DNA of 64,000 bases from Reticulitermes speratus (GCA_021186555.1 JAJKFL010000042.1:45564480-45628479), one strand, 5' to 3'; shown: positions 1-9,867, counted from the stretch's first letter. The notes: a model not told the origin generated them from the letters alone. Program-made: numbers and translations.

Positions 1-62
1 TATCCTTCCCTCTAACTTCCCTTCAATCACGTGTTTTAGAAGGCAGTTTCTACGCAAGATCA
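1..62 (-). mobile_element. LINE 3'-end fragment, cut by window edge
   Basis: The reverse complement matches the 3' end of the LINE at about 36.52-36.59 kb (the stretch encoding a GHILRRNCLLKHVIEGK-type motif). Only the last tens of codons are present and the rest lies outside the window. It is a dead retrotransposon end. Confidence 0.75.
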
Positions 63-1020
63 CAAACAACGACTGTAAAAAATACAATCAAAGTGACCTC
101 AACAACAGCTTGGGAATCGCTGAAGACAAACTGATCGAGATAACTTGGAGTAACGTAACACTGCGCAACAATGCAAAGCGAGTTACACAAAGTCTGGCCA
201 CCAGCGACCCCACACGATAGTTCTGTTGTTAAAACAGGTTACAATTGTAGGCTTTGTAATAAAGCGCGGGAGTAGAGGAACATTACGGAGCGCCGATTGG
301 TGGGATAATAAATGGAGTGGGAAGGAAGAGCTGGTTGCCTAATTCGGGGTATTATACCGGTATGTGGCTGAAAGGGGTGAGAAAAAGCTTGAAGATAATA
401 AGACAATTTGGTAAGAACAAGCATGAAAAACGGATCCAAATCGTATACGACATAAAAAGCAACGAAAAGGCTAATATTAATCGTGGAATCGAAACATGAT
501 GCATGAAGTTACTGGTGATAAATAAATGTTGAAATGTTGATAATAATGTGTCAAAAATGTAATTTGTAAATATACTGGAGAAAACATTCATACTATTTCA
601 AGTGCTCCTTACATTTAAACGCAGTGTGCCGATTTATTTTAAATGTTCTACTTTTAAGCCTCCACACAAATGAAAATTCTTCTTATAATCCAATAATCTT
701 CTTATAACCAAGTCACTCGTATTCTAAACAGTAACTAATTAATCTCTTCGTCGGTTTGTAAGTTTTGACAGAACGTGATCAGACTTCAGCGAAAGACAAA
801 CTGCTATTTAAACGCATTTTCTTCTCTAAACATCTCTCTACTGATTCGCTGTTATATAACTGTGCTGCCATCTATGATCCTTCATAAAGAAAACAACAGA
901 AGCAAACAAAACATCTCTGAAACGTTGCTCTATCCAAGGACTGCACTTTCAAAACAGAAGACATTTGTGTTTTTAAACACACTTACGCTTTTTCTTCTAT
1001 TATTAATCCCCTGTAAGAGG
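63..1020. other. No recognised feature
   Basis: AT-rich sequence with short random open frames up to 92 residues. None has a recognisable domain. I see no array or element boundary. Confidence 0.6.
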
Positions 1021-1029
1021 GTGACTACC

Positions 1030-1251
1030 GATCCCAGTGGCCGCGCGGTCTAAGGCGTGGATGCAGCTCGCTTGCTGGGATTGCGGGTTCGAATTCCGCC
1101 GAGGGCATGGATGTGTTCTGAGTGTTACGTGTTGTCAGGTAGAGGTCTCTGCGTTGGGCTGATCACTCGTACAGAGGTGTGGTGTGTCTGCGTGTGATCG
1201 TGAAGGCCCTGGCCCACTAGGGGCTTTAGCGCCATTGGAAGAAAAAATAAA
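1030..1251 (+). mobile_element. SINE family B, tRNA-Leu-like head
   Basis: The head carries an A-box-like GGCCGCGCGGTCTAAGGCG, which resembles the D arm of tRNA-Leu, and a B box GGGTTCGAATTCC. The body includes GGTAGAGGTCTCTGCG and GTGATCGTGAAG and ends in an A-rich tail. The target duplication is GTGACTACC (1021-1029) against GTGAATACC (1252-1260), one mismatch. Transcription would be by RNA polymerase III from the internal boxes. The anticodon region is shortened compared with other copies in the window. Confidence 0.88.
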
Positions 1252-1260
1252 GTGAATACC

Positions 1261-2390
1261 ATACACACACCACTACCACCACCTGCTTACAAAACAAAAA
1301 AAAAACACTGAACTCTGCTCACAGACTGTTAATGCGTTTCTTGGAATTATCAACGTAAATACCGTTTACATCCCTCCTACAATTAGTAGCCTGTGCTTTG
1401 TAATAAAGACTTGTGTGTTTACTGTGAGCCATAAGCTGGATTTGTGTACACTACCGAGATTAAGTAGCCACTTTCTACGCTATAAACCGCTCGTTGTTCG
1501 CAGCACTCCAAATTAATTTTCATTAATGAAAAGTTTTCTGAAAGCTGCTCTTAATTAGAAATTGCCAAAATTAAAATCCTGGCTGTGAAAGCCCTCAAAC
1601 TCTCTTTCTAAATTACGCTTTGCAAACTTAATAATATTTTGCTGTCGCACATTCAATTCACTATTTCGTCAAACGTTTAACGTCTTCACAATAATGACAC
1701 ACTTTATGAGAAGGACGAGCGGGCGAAAGGTGGGGATCTCAAGGAACTAAAGCCCGTTCTCTCCCTACACGAAATCTTTCACTTTCCCCAAGACTCCCCC
1801 TTTCCATGTACTCTTTCTTATCTCTGCCTCATTTCGCTTTAAAGCTTCAGAGGATTAACTGAAAGTACAGTCGTTTCCCGTCATAATTGGCCCTGTGTCC
1901 ACTGCGTCAAAAGACAGACATTGTTTGGAGAGTATGCGACAGTTTGTGGAACCAATATTTCAGTCTTCCTAACACGAATTACTGGAGACAGTACTGTCTT
2001 CCTAACACAAATTACTGGAAACAGTACTGTCTAAGTTGACAAAAGGTCATAACCACATTTGACCTGACCTCCCCTCCTCTGGTAGCGAACAGTAGAGTGG
2101 GGAGAAAGCAGAGAGAACACAGTATAACAAGATAAACAAGGGACACTGAGAAGATGAGATGTGTTCAAAGAGCAGAGTGACGTAATGGCGTAATTACGGC
2201 AGGAGGTAAAGTCGTATTCCTGTTTAGTCATTTGACTGTTTATGTGTTACATAAAACGTGTCCGCAATCACAGTCCTGCCTCAGCAGGGCATAAAACTTT
2301 TCGCCGTTTCAAATGCGTTAGTTTTAGACTACTCCCAGATTCGAGAACATAGAAAAAAAATCGTGAGCAACGGATGTATTTTTGTACACT
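1261..2390. other. No recognised element; one short tandem duplication
   Basis: No open frame or element is recognisable. At about 1963-2031 a 33-bp unit containing CTTCCTAACAC and ATTACTGGA is duplicated in tandem with two substitutions. The rest is featureless AT-rich DNA. Confidence 0.55.
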
Positions 2391-3000
2391 GAGGGGCAAA
2401 GGCGCAACCAGAATTATTTGGGGGGGGGGGCCTGACCCTGAGGCTATATGTAATTTATGTAAAGGTAAAGTTCACCCTAGAACAGGCCTTGAAGGCCCAG
2501 AGGGGGAGCAGATATATAGCTCTACTCTTTCTTTAACCCTGACACTAGATGAGGATGGGTGGTCAACTCCATGCCCTGGCCGATTTACCCCCGGGAAAGA
2601 GACCCGGTACCCATTGTACAGAATGCTGGGTGGGCCCCAGGGCCGGTCTGAACGGGTGCTGAAAATAGCTATCCCGGCCAACATGTAATTTATGTTTGAG
2701 TCTAAAAACTATGTTATGAAAGTCATGTCAAAATATCCGAACGGACATCTATTTAGATTAAGGGGGAAAATTAAAACTGAAAAAAAAAAGTCTACAGATT
2801 CCTAAGTTTTTATTATGTTTTTTCAATATTCCAATGTACTAGTCATCAGCTGATTTCAGTGGCTGGTTTAAAATTAAACCAAAATCACGTAAAACCTTTG
2901 ATATCACCGTATCTACAAAGTCTGTGTTTTTTTTAATTTCGTTTGGGGGGGGGGGCTGCAGCCCGGAACCCCCCCCCCCTTGGGTGCGCTGATGCTGAGG
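2391..3000. mobile_element. Possible non-autonomous DNA transposon with poly-G subtermini
   Basis: The left end has GGCGCAACCAGAATTATTT followed by a run of G. The right end has a run of C followed by TTGGGTGCGCT, whose complement (AGCGCACCCAA then G) mirrors the left end. The terminal inverted repeats are therefore roughly GCGCAMCCA plus a G tract. No transposase frame is present. A SINE A copy interrupts it at 2461-2682. I could not identify a target duplication or superfamily. Confidence 0.4.
2461..2682 (-). mobile_element. SINE family A, tRNA head mostly deleted
   Basis: Body and tail match the other A copies (AAAGGTAAAG tail, AGCTCTACTCTTTCTTTAACC, GGGTGGGCCCCAGGGCCGG). Nearly all of the tRNA-like head is missing: the sequence passes from CTGAAAAT straight to AGCTATCCCGGCC. 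A perfect 13-bp target duplication ATGTAATTTATGT lies at 2448-2460 and 2683-2695. The internal deletion therefore either preceded insertion or happened in place without touching the ends. Confidence 0.9.
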
Positions 3001-3408
3001 AGTGATCAGGGAAGATGAGAAGTTTGTATCAAAACATGTAACCAACTAAGTAACAACGAACTCCATGGAGCAGAGTCCTACTTCAGAAGTTAACAGACTG
3101 TCAGCTGGCGAAAAAATACCCCACTTTTGATGACTCCCCAAAGTACATTACAGTGTTAACAAGCGCCTGTCACTTATACGTATCCTGAGACAGATTTATT
3201 ATATCCACGACCCATCTTATTTCTTTATAATTCATTTTAATATTATACTTCCATCTACGCATCGGTCTTCAAAGTTGCGTCTTTCCTTCAGGTTTCCACA
3301 CAGAATTCCTGCACACACTATCCTCTCCGCCACAGTGCCATATGTCCTGTTTATCTAATTTTTTTTTATCTAATAACCCGAATATTTGGTTAGGAGTATA
3401 GATCATGA

Positions 3409-3680
3409 GTCGCCCTCGGTGGACTAGTGGTTAGCGTGCTCGCCACTGGACCCAAGGTTCGCGGGTTCGATCCCGAGCCGATCCCAGTGGCCGTGCGGTC
3501 TAAGGCGTGGGTCTTCGGCCGCTCGCTTGCTGGGATCGTGGGTTCGAATCCCACCGGGGGGCATGGATGTTTGTGTTGTGTTTGATGTACAGACGAGAGC
3601 ATGGAACGAAAAGTAACATGCAGGACAAAAAGGACTTCAACAGGACAAAAAAAATGGATCAAAGGGAAAATCCCAGGAAT

Positions 3681-3744
<64 letters not shown>

Positions 3745-3984
3745 CCCGGCCGAGGTCGATGGATTTTTAAGGGTGATAAAAATCCTTCGGAGGGGAAGTA
3801 AAGCCGTCTGTCCCATGTCGTAGATTTACGACATGTAAAAGAACCTTACGGGCATAAATAGAGATGTTTCGTAAGCAAAATTCAGCGGCCATTTCTCACC
3901 CAAGTCTCCTGATTGACTGCTGACTGGCATTCATATCAGGATGAGTAGAAATTATGCAGTCAGTGAATGAACACCGCCAGACTA
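3409..3984 (+). mobile_element. SINE family C, interrupted by a SINE B2
   Basis: The head GGACTAGTGGTTAGCGTG with B box GGGTTCGATCCC and a closing CCTCGGT/ACCGAGG acceptor-like stem is tRNA-like. The body has GATGGATTTTTAAGGGTG and CATGTCGTAGATTTACGAC. An 11-bp target duplication ATAGATCATGA flanks the whole unit (3398-3408 and 3985-3995). A second SINE sits exactly in the head at 3477-3743 and splits the B-box arm from the body. Confidence 0.9.
3477..3743 (+). mobile_element. SINE family B2 nested in SINE C, 58-A tail
   Basis: It has the same tRNA-Leu-like head as family B (GATCCCAGTGGCCGTGCGG, GGGTTCGAATCCC) but a different body with AGCATGGAACGAAAAG and ATGGATCAAAGGG. It ends in 58 consecutive A (3685-3742). 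The host sequence TCCCG occurs on both sides (3471-3475, 3744-3748), which is a short target duplication. The long pure A tract suggests a fairly recent insertion. Confidence 0.9.
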
Positions 3985-3995
3985 ATAGATCATGA

Positions 3996-4266
3996 AGAAG
4001 ACTGTATCTACAACCCTGCAGCTAAGAAGCTTTCGTATCCCGTCGTCTTTACTTCCGTCAAAGTAGCCAAAATTCACTAACATATGCAGATACTTTACAG
4101 CCATCAAAATACGCAACACGGTTTAAAATGATTTGTGTTGGAATTAAAAAACAAATGTGCAATATTGAGGACGAGATTAAACATAAAGCGTCGATACTGA
4201 TCGCACATTTATTGCAGGGAAAGAGACAATTATACGAGTCTTGAGGTTCATAAATCTCGTGTTACA
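3996..4266. other. No recognised feature
   Basis: AT-rich spacer between SINE C and repeat family R. Nothing recognised. Confidence 0.5.
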
Positions 4267-4605
4267 AAAGTTAACAAGATTGGCAATGTTCGTATAACGT
4301 AACATTGTGGCGCGTTCGCATAATGTTTATACCTCCTCGGCTATTCTAATCGTTTCACTCGAAGACAGTTCTTTTATGGCGAGTTCATGTCGCCGGCAAC
4401 AACAGAACGCACTTACGTCTTACATGTAAAGTGCCCGATATTTTTGTCCGATTGTAACCAAATTTAGATTTTCTCCATAGATTTTCATGAACATCTCCAA
4501 TACCAAATTTCACGAAAATTCGTAAATTGGGATTCGAGTTGATACATGCGGACAGATGGACATACCTACGGACAGCTATGACGAAGGTAACAGGCACTAG
4601 TTACA
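4267..4605 (+). repeat. Interspersed repeat family R, copy 1
   Basis: It shares ordered blocks with copies at 23307-23640, 25095-25628 (inverted) and 29565-30080: GGCAATGTTCGTATAACG, CATGTAAAGTGCCCG, AAATTTCACGAAAATTCGT, GCGGACAGATGGACAT and ATGACGAAGGTAACAG. It has no coding capacity. I could not find clear termini, so the class is unknown. Confidence 0.7.
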
Positions 4606-4705
4606 TTATGGGAAGGCGACTAAGTACAGCTACTCTGCATGACAGTAAACACTCGTATCATATATATAATTCACCTGTAACACTTTCTATACTTAGGCTA
4701 TTCAT

Positions 4706-4948
4706 TTCATTCTGCATTCTGTCTTACGACAGATCGATAGTCCCTTCCAAAGCGAGTTCTCCAAACAGTGCGATCTAGTGCTTCCTCTTTCAATTTCCAG
4801 TATCCTCTCGTGCCCTTAAGGTCATACAGCAGCTGCTTACGTCTTCTTCCTCGCCTTCCAGTCACTTATATTCTTCCTTCCATCTTTCCTTCAATCACGT
4901 GTCTCAGAAGGCAGTTCCTAAGCAAGATGTGACCAATCCAGTTAGCCT

Positions 4949-4950
<2 letters not shown>
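4706..4950 (-). mobile_element. LINE 3'-end fragment
   Basis: The reverse complement aligns with 36.51-36.74 kb: the end of a non-LTR retrotransposon reading frame, including codons for AGCTGCTG-rich Q/L residues, LKEEALDRT-like residues and the terminal VVRQ segment before the stop. The frame is broken. It is 5'-truncated, as LINE copies usually are, and runs into a TA microsatellite. Confidence 0.75.

Positions 4951-4996
<46 letters not shown>
4951..4996. repeat. (TA)n microsatellite
   Basis: About 22 TA units. It lies at the position that in the neighbouring duplicate (5262-5267) is a short TATATA into which a DNA transposon inserted. Confidence 0.95.
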
Positions 4997-4998
<2 letters not shown>

Positions 4999-5138
4999 GT
5001 CCTATTCTTCAATTTACATTTTACCACCTACAAACGTGATTCATATATTTTAAATATATTTATGACTTTAGTGTGACATTTGCTCCGTGAAGATGGCAAC
5101 TCTACCTCTACATTTAAACTAGTTCAATAAGTTGAACA
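4997..5138. repeat. Left copy of a local duplication (LINE-downstream part)
   Basis: CTATTCTTCAATTTACATTT, TTAGTGTGACATTTGCTCCG and TCTACCTCTACATTTAAAC recur in the same order at 5822-5960. With the preceding LINE piece this forms a tandem duplication of roughly 310 bp. Confidence 0.85.
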
Positions 5139-5261
5139 GTAGCTGCTTACGCCTTCCTCCTCGTCTTCCCGTCATTTCTATCCTTCCCTCTATCTCTCCT
5201 TCAATAACATGTTTCAGAACGCAGTTCCTACGCAAGATGTGACCAATCCAGTTAGCCTTAC
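5139..5261 (-). mobile_element. LINE 3'-end fragment, second copy of the duplication
   Basis: It repeats the LINE fragment of 4828-4950 (GATGTGACCAATCCAGTTAG on both) with substitutions. It is the right half of a local tandem duplication, not an independent insertion, because the downstream flank is duplicated too. Confidence 0.8.
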
Positions 5262-5267
5262 TATATA

Positions 5268-5819
5268 CAGGGTGGGTGGGAAGTAAGTAGGCATTGAGAA
5301 ATGGTTATAACCTCTATATTTCCAATGAGATAATGAAAATAATTTTACATGTACCTTTTTAAATGGCAATATGGACGCGTAGCTTAAAATTCAATGTAGG
5401 CACCGACGGCATCTGAAGGTAGCGGTCGGCATTCATGGTGCCATGCAGAAGATATGGGCCGATTACCCTAGTGGCCGTCATTCCGCACCACACGGTCACT
5501 TTTGGACGATTTTGCGTCTTCTCCACCGTCACTTCGGGATCGTGTGCCGCCCAGTAATGGCAATTATGTCGATTGACGAAACCGCCGATATGGAAAACGT
5601 CCTCGTCGCTCCAGAGAATGTTTTCAAACAGTTGTGGCCAATCCTCTTGCGAACTCAGCATCAACTCCCCATATTCCATTCTGCGGTCACAGTCTTCAGG
5701 TGTCAGCTCCTGCACGTAATGGGGTTTCCACGGGCGAAAATTCCAAGTCTTTCTCTAACACCGTACGTATCGTGTGCCTCGACAGTTATTTAATGTCTAC
5801 TTACTTCCCACCCACCCTG
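5268..5819 (-). mobile_element. Internally deleted Tc1/mariner-superfamily element
   Basis: The 552-bp element has near-perfect terminal inverted repeats starting CAGGGTGGGTGGGAAGTAAG (27 of 28 match) and a TA duplication at 5266-5267 and 5820-5821, which is the hallmark of the IS630/Tc1/mariner group. The minus strand keeps a central part of the transposase. Both the N-terminal helix-turn-helix region and the C-terminal part of the DDE/D domain are missing, so it is non-autonomous. A paralogous site without the element lies at about 4951. Confidence 0.92.
5359..5735 (-). pseudogene. Transposase remnant (IS630/Tc1/mariner DDE domain, partial)
   Basis: This open stretch of about 118-125 codons lies inside the 552-bp element. 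It reads through NILWSDE (the Asp in this position matches a catalytic Asp of the family), then FVNRHNCHYWAAHDPE and NRPKVTVWCGM, then a YLLHGTMNADRYLQM segment. Full transposases of this group are about 340 residues. The DNA-binding N-terminus and the last catalytic Asp/Glu region are absent and the frame runs into the terminal repeat. There is no bona fide start codon: an in-frame GTG precedes QELTPED, and the frame continues upstream toward the terminal repeat. It cannot make an active enzyme but would be a substrate for a full-length relative. Confidence 0.85.
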
Positions 5820-5821
5820 TA

Positions 5822-5960
5822 TATAAATACATATGTTCTATTCTTCAATTTACATTTTACCACTTACAAACGTGATTGATATATTTCAATTATATATATA
5901 TATGACTTTAGTGTGACATTTGCTCCGTGAAGATCGTAACTCTACCTCTACATTTAAACT
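5822..5960. repeat. Right copy of the local duplication, after the transposon
   Basis: It matches 4997-5130 with a few substitutions and a shorter internal TA tract. Together with 5139-5267 it restores the duplicated unit once the mariner-type insertion is removed. Confidence 0.85.
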
Positions 5961-5984
5961 AGTGCAATAATTTGAATATAAACT

Positions 5985-6047
5985 TGCTTATACACTGTGT
6001 GTACCTACGTATTACAGTAACCACTGACCTTTAAAAGATTAAAGGGA
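5985..6047 (-). mobile_element. Possible end of a TTAA/114-bp-satellite element
   Basis: ACACTGTGTG, AGTAACCACTG and CTTTAAAAGATTAA follow the same order as the right end of the element at 59522-61570. It is a short diverged remnant with no monomer attached. Confidence 0.4.
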
Positions 6048-6750
6048 AAGCTGAATATTTTGATGCTATCTTATTTGAACAGCCAGATAAAAACCTTTAC
6101 AGTTCAGAGAAGTGTACATCTGTACTATACAACGTTGAAAGAGCTTAGCTGTAAAAGGAAGCTAGCAAGTGGCGACAGCTATATTTTGGATTACTCACTT
6201 CACTGGCAGAAACTAACAAGACAAAAAGGGACCTGAGAGGCACAAAAAAAAACACAAGTACATTATATTAAAAACGGACGACCAGAGGGAAACACAGAAA
6301 CAAACAACTCAGAAATGAGCTCCAGCTGGAAGAGACATAAAAAAAACATACTGGAGAATATCGAGCTGAATCGATAGGAACAGCGTGGATCTGACTGGTG
6401 GCATAACAAGCAGGGGCAGTCAAGTGGTGGTGTAACGCAAAGTATAAATGACTAGTGCAGATCTGTTCACTTACAGACTTGAGTGGAACACATTTAAATG
6501 CGTTCAAAATTTATACAGTTAGAAATAAAGCTCAGGGCATTCAAACGAAATGGGCACATTATAGCAAAAATAAAAATTCAAAATAAAGTACTTAAAAAAG
6601 TAAAAAATTTATAAATACTTTGTCTATATTAGTATTTTAAATAAGTTGGTGGTCTTTGGATAATTATTGTCGAAAATTACAATTAATCGCGCTCATTTTA
6701 TTATAATTTATTTGCAGAATCTCAATGCAATGTTCTGTTTTTGTTTTTCT
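6048..6750. other. No recognised feature
   Basis: AT-rich sequence with only short random frames. Nothing recognised. Confidence 0.55.
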
Positions 6751-6761
6751 CCAATTAATTT

Positions 6762-7027
6762 CGTGGGCCGCGATAGCTCAGTCGGTATAGCGACTCGCTA
6801 CGGGTTGGACGGTCCAGTGATCGAATCCCGGTGGGGGCGAGATTTTCCGCACCTGTCCAGACCGGCCCTGGGTCCCACCCAGACTACTATACAATGGGTA
6901 CCGGGTTTCTTTCCCGGGGGTAAAGCCGGGGCGTGGAGTTGACCACACACCCTGATCTATAGTAGAGCTATACCTCTACTCCCCCTCTGGGCTTTCATGA
7001 CCCGTTCTAGGGAGACCTTTACCTTTA
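6762..7027 (+). mobile_element. SINE family A, full length
   Basis: The tRNA-like head starts GGCCGCGATAGCTCAGTCGG (A box) with B box GATCGAATCCC. The body has GGGTACCGGGTTTC, CCCGGGGGTAAAGCC and the 3' tail CCTTTACCTTTACC. Target duplication CCAATTAATTT (6751-6761) against CCAATCAATTT (7028-7038). It is the best plus-strand reference for family A in this window. Confidence 0.92.
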
Positions 7028-7038
7028 CCAATCAATTT

Positions 7039-7998
7039 TAGTTACAGCCTTCCTGTAAGCACTGTTCTACGTACCCATAAATGCTGGTTGTACTTCTTTC
7101 TTATTTGCATTTAGAGTAATTAGGTTGTCGTATATAGTTTTTTGTTATGTAACTAAAGTTTTTGATGTAAATATTTTATAAGTTTGGCCACACGATATTT
7201 CGAACTCGTGCTTGAACTTCACCTACTCTCCTGCACAGTGTTTCGAATTCCATAAATCTTACACAAGGCTTCGTTCAGTAGAAACAAAACACAATTAATA
7301 CACGATATTTTGTACTTTGGCCGCTCGATGTCACAGACACTAATGTACCTACGGTTAACACTTTATCTTGTCGGGAAAAACGAGCATACGCTTTACGCTT
7401 CTGTTGAACAACGCACCATTTCAATGAATACATCCAAATTCTTCCACCTCAAATCCCTGGCAGCATACACACATGTATCTGCTGTCAGACAATTCATCTC
7501 TCTAAGCCGACCGGTCCTGTGACACAGGTGAGCAAAGTAGCTTAGTGGGCAGACTAGAATCCTGGGTATTACGTCTTCAAATCCCACAGAAGATTCACCG
7601 CTTTGTCCTGACTACCATCGTCGACGCTTCAATCGCAAAAGAAAATTTGCCAGATTTAAATTTCTCACAGTAAGTTTGCTGAAGGTTTAATTCTTCTGGG
7701 ATGTGATGCTGTGTGTTTGGGTAAATATCTACCGACGTTTCGAAATATCCTATTGCCTCCAGCTTCAAAGCGCCGCGATCTTTAAAAACGCCAGTAACAA
7801 GTTACCAATCGAATGACATAACATCCAAAAAAGCCTGCATTTTCGAAAGGCGTCTTCTTAATCAGAATTACCGACCAGACTAAACTCACAAAATCCACAC
7901 CGGTTCGGAACCTCAATCAGCGAGACAATTAAACATTTAAAACCCAGCAGTATCTGCATATATCAGCAGCTGGGACATTACCAACCTCTGCACTTTAC
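7039..7998. other. No gene; a weak tRNA-like SINE remnant at 7535-7600
   Basis: GTAGCTTAGTGGGCAGACTA followed by TCTTCAAATCCCACAG resembles a decayed A-box/B-box tRNA head. The rest has no recognisable feature. Confidence 0.4.
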
Positions 7999-8103
7999 CA
8001 CAAAATGTGTTTATGTGTTCCGTATGGATCTAAGAAGAAACAGCACTGACTGGCTGGTTCTTATAACCTAGAAGCAGAGTGTTTACAGCGCGGTACGAGC
8101 TGT
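7999..8103 (+). repeat. Diverged single monomer of the 114-bp satellite
   Basis: GTTTATGTGTTCCGTATGGATC, then ACTGACTGGCTGGTT, AGCAGAGTGTTTAC and GCGCGGTACG, follow the order of the satellite monomers at 14.4-16.9 kb and 59.6-61.5 kb. It differs by many substitutions and small gaps. It is solitary, so it may represent the sequence before amplification or an old orphan. Confidence 0.75.
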
Positions 8104-8817
8104 GCCTTTAAGTATAGTGCAGGTTAAATCCCGTCTCCAGCCCAGTTCGTATGTTCACCTTGTTGTGGTCTATACGGCTGTGGAAACTGTGTTCCAATAT
8201 AGCGAGGATCAGATATTTTTCTGTTTTACGAAGTGGCTGGAGGATGAAGGTGGTAACTCACCCCTACCTCCTCATGGGTTTCATAAAGCGTAGGGTTAAA
8301 ACAGCCACTCAAACACTTCTTTGTAACGAAGTCCTTAATCAAACTGTATGCTGTATACATTTCACAATTTCTCTAAACATTTTAGATGAATTTCAAGCTT
8401 CAAAGGTGTTACGCAAATTGTGTATGTAACAAATACAGTGGTGTCTGTTACACCACCGAATGAATTCGAAATTGAAAAACACAAAGATGAAATTTTTGAC
8501 TAAGAAAAACTTTTGAGTCTGCAACATAATCCACGTCTCCTCTACTTTCCACTAATTGTATTTCGAAGTCTTGGGTTCCACGTCACCTCGCATCTACATA
8601 ATCTCCACTGCGCAGACAAAGAGATTATCAAATCAGACGCACTACGCTGCCATATTACTTACATACACGACGTAACTTTCACGAGCGGTTCAAAGCCCAT
8701 CTCAGACACATTTAACCGTCTAAAGCCTAGTAATTACTGTACATACCGTATACCATAACATCCAGAAACTTAACTTCGTCGAACATCGTAGCTACATGTT
8801 TCGAATTATTTTAAAAA
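8104..8817. other. No recognised feature
   Basis: Short random frames only. No element boundaries seen. Confidence 0.55.
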
Positions 8818-8830
8818 CATAAAGCGATTT

Positions 8831-9137
8831 GAGATCTTCGCTCTTTTGTAATGTTTCGCAGCGTATATTTTCAGCTACCGACGTTTCGGGACAACCTGTA
8901 GGTCTCATCTTCAACGGTCAAGCTGTCCAAAAAAAGAATGCCGGTGACACATGTGCGCAGTTATGTAGGGAATGGTGTGGACTGCTTCACCCTTGGAGAT
9001 GAAAGATAGGTTGCCTGAAACGTCGGTAAACACATAGGTTGTCCCGAAACGTCGGTATAGAATTACCATTCCAGGCTGCGTAACATTCCACAAGAGCGAA
9101 GATCTCATCTACACCACGGCGGAAGACTGAAATCATG
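8831..9137 (+). mobile_element. Fold-back element with 13-bp target duplication
   Basis: The inverted arms carry CCGACGTTTCGGGACAACCT on the left and its complement ending CGAAACGTCGG on the right. The outer arms are AGATCTTCGCTC and GAGCGAAGATCT. Only the right side has an extra tail, CTACACCACGGCGG...CTGAAATCATG. A perfect 13-bp duplication CATAAAGCGATTT flanks it (8818-8830, 9138-9150). An asymmetric tail plus a long duplication suggests target-primed reverse transcription rather than DNA transposition. Confidence 0.85.
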
Positions 9138-9150
9138 CATAAAGCGATTT

Positions 9151-9867
9151 ATTCTCTTAACAGTTTAGATGTCCCTGTATCTCATATTCAGCAAAATTAT
9201 GTAAGCCATAATGTTTCTGTTCCAGAATGGACACGTGTTCTGTTTCACCGCAACCAAAATTCACCTCCACTTGACGTCACAGCCCCATCTTCTGACACCA
9301 GGAGCTGTCGAAACTCACGGACCGAATTTCGTGCTAGGATCTGGCGATTCCTTTCTACACTCCAGTCATGAAGCGAAGTCGATTTGGAGAAGGGCAAATA
9401 GTTTTAAGTCGAAGTGAGCCCTGCCTCCCCGGTAATTGTGTTAGTGTGGCACTCAACCCAATTTCCAGTCGCCTGTTAGACCCACGCACCACTCATTACT
9501 CTCCCAGGAACAGTTGCACCACTTCGGTTGTTTTTGGCAATAGTTTGTAAATTAATTTACGCAGGAAGCGACCGGTGTAACGTGGTTACGTGGTGCATCA
9601 ACTGGTTTATATTTTTGTGACTGTTTGTGAGACGAAATTGCGAGAGGGGAGGGGAGGCCTGTCTGAGTTCGTTAAACGTTGTTATACGTTTGTTTGTAAG
9701 GTGTTATCGAGTTAACTAACACTCGAGTGGCACCAACTGTGATCAGCACTACCAAAATCACAGCTTAAGACACCAGTGCGTCATTCTAAAATTGACGTCG
9801 TGTAGTTTGGTAGAGTTGTACCAAAGTTTCAGAGCGTCGTCCTACCTCCATTATTACAGTTGATATG
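9151..9867. other. No recognised feature
   Basis: Short random frames only. No gene or element recognised. Confidence 0.55.

Noticed and set aside
3601-3801. Lys-rich small protein
   Set aside because: It is the 58-A tail of SINE B2 read as AAA codons.
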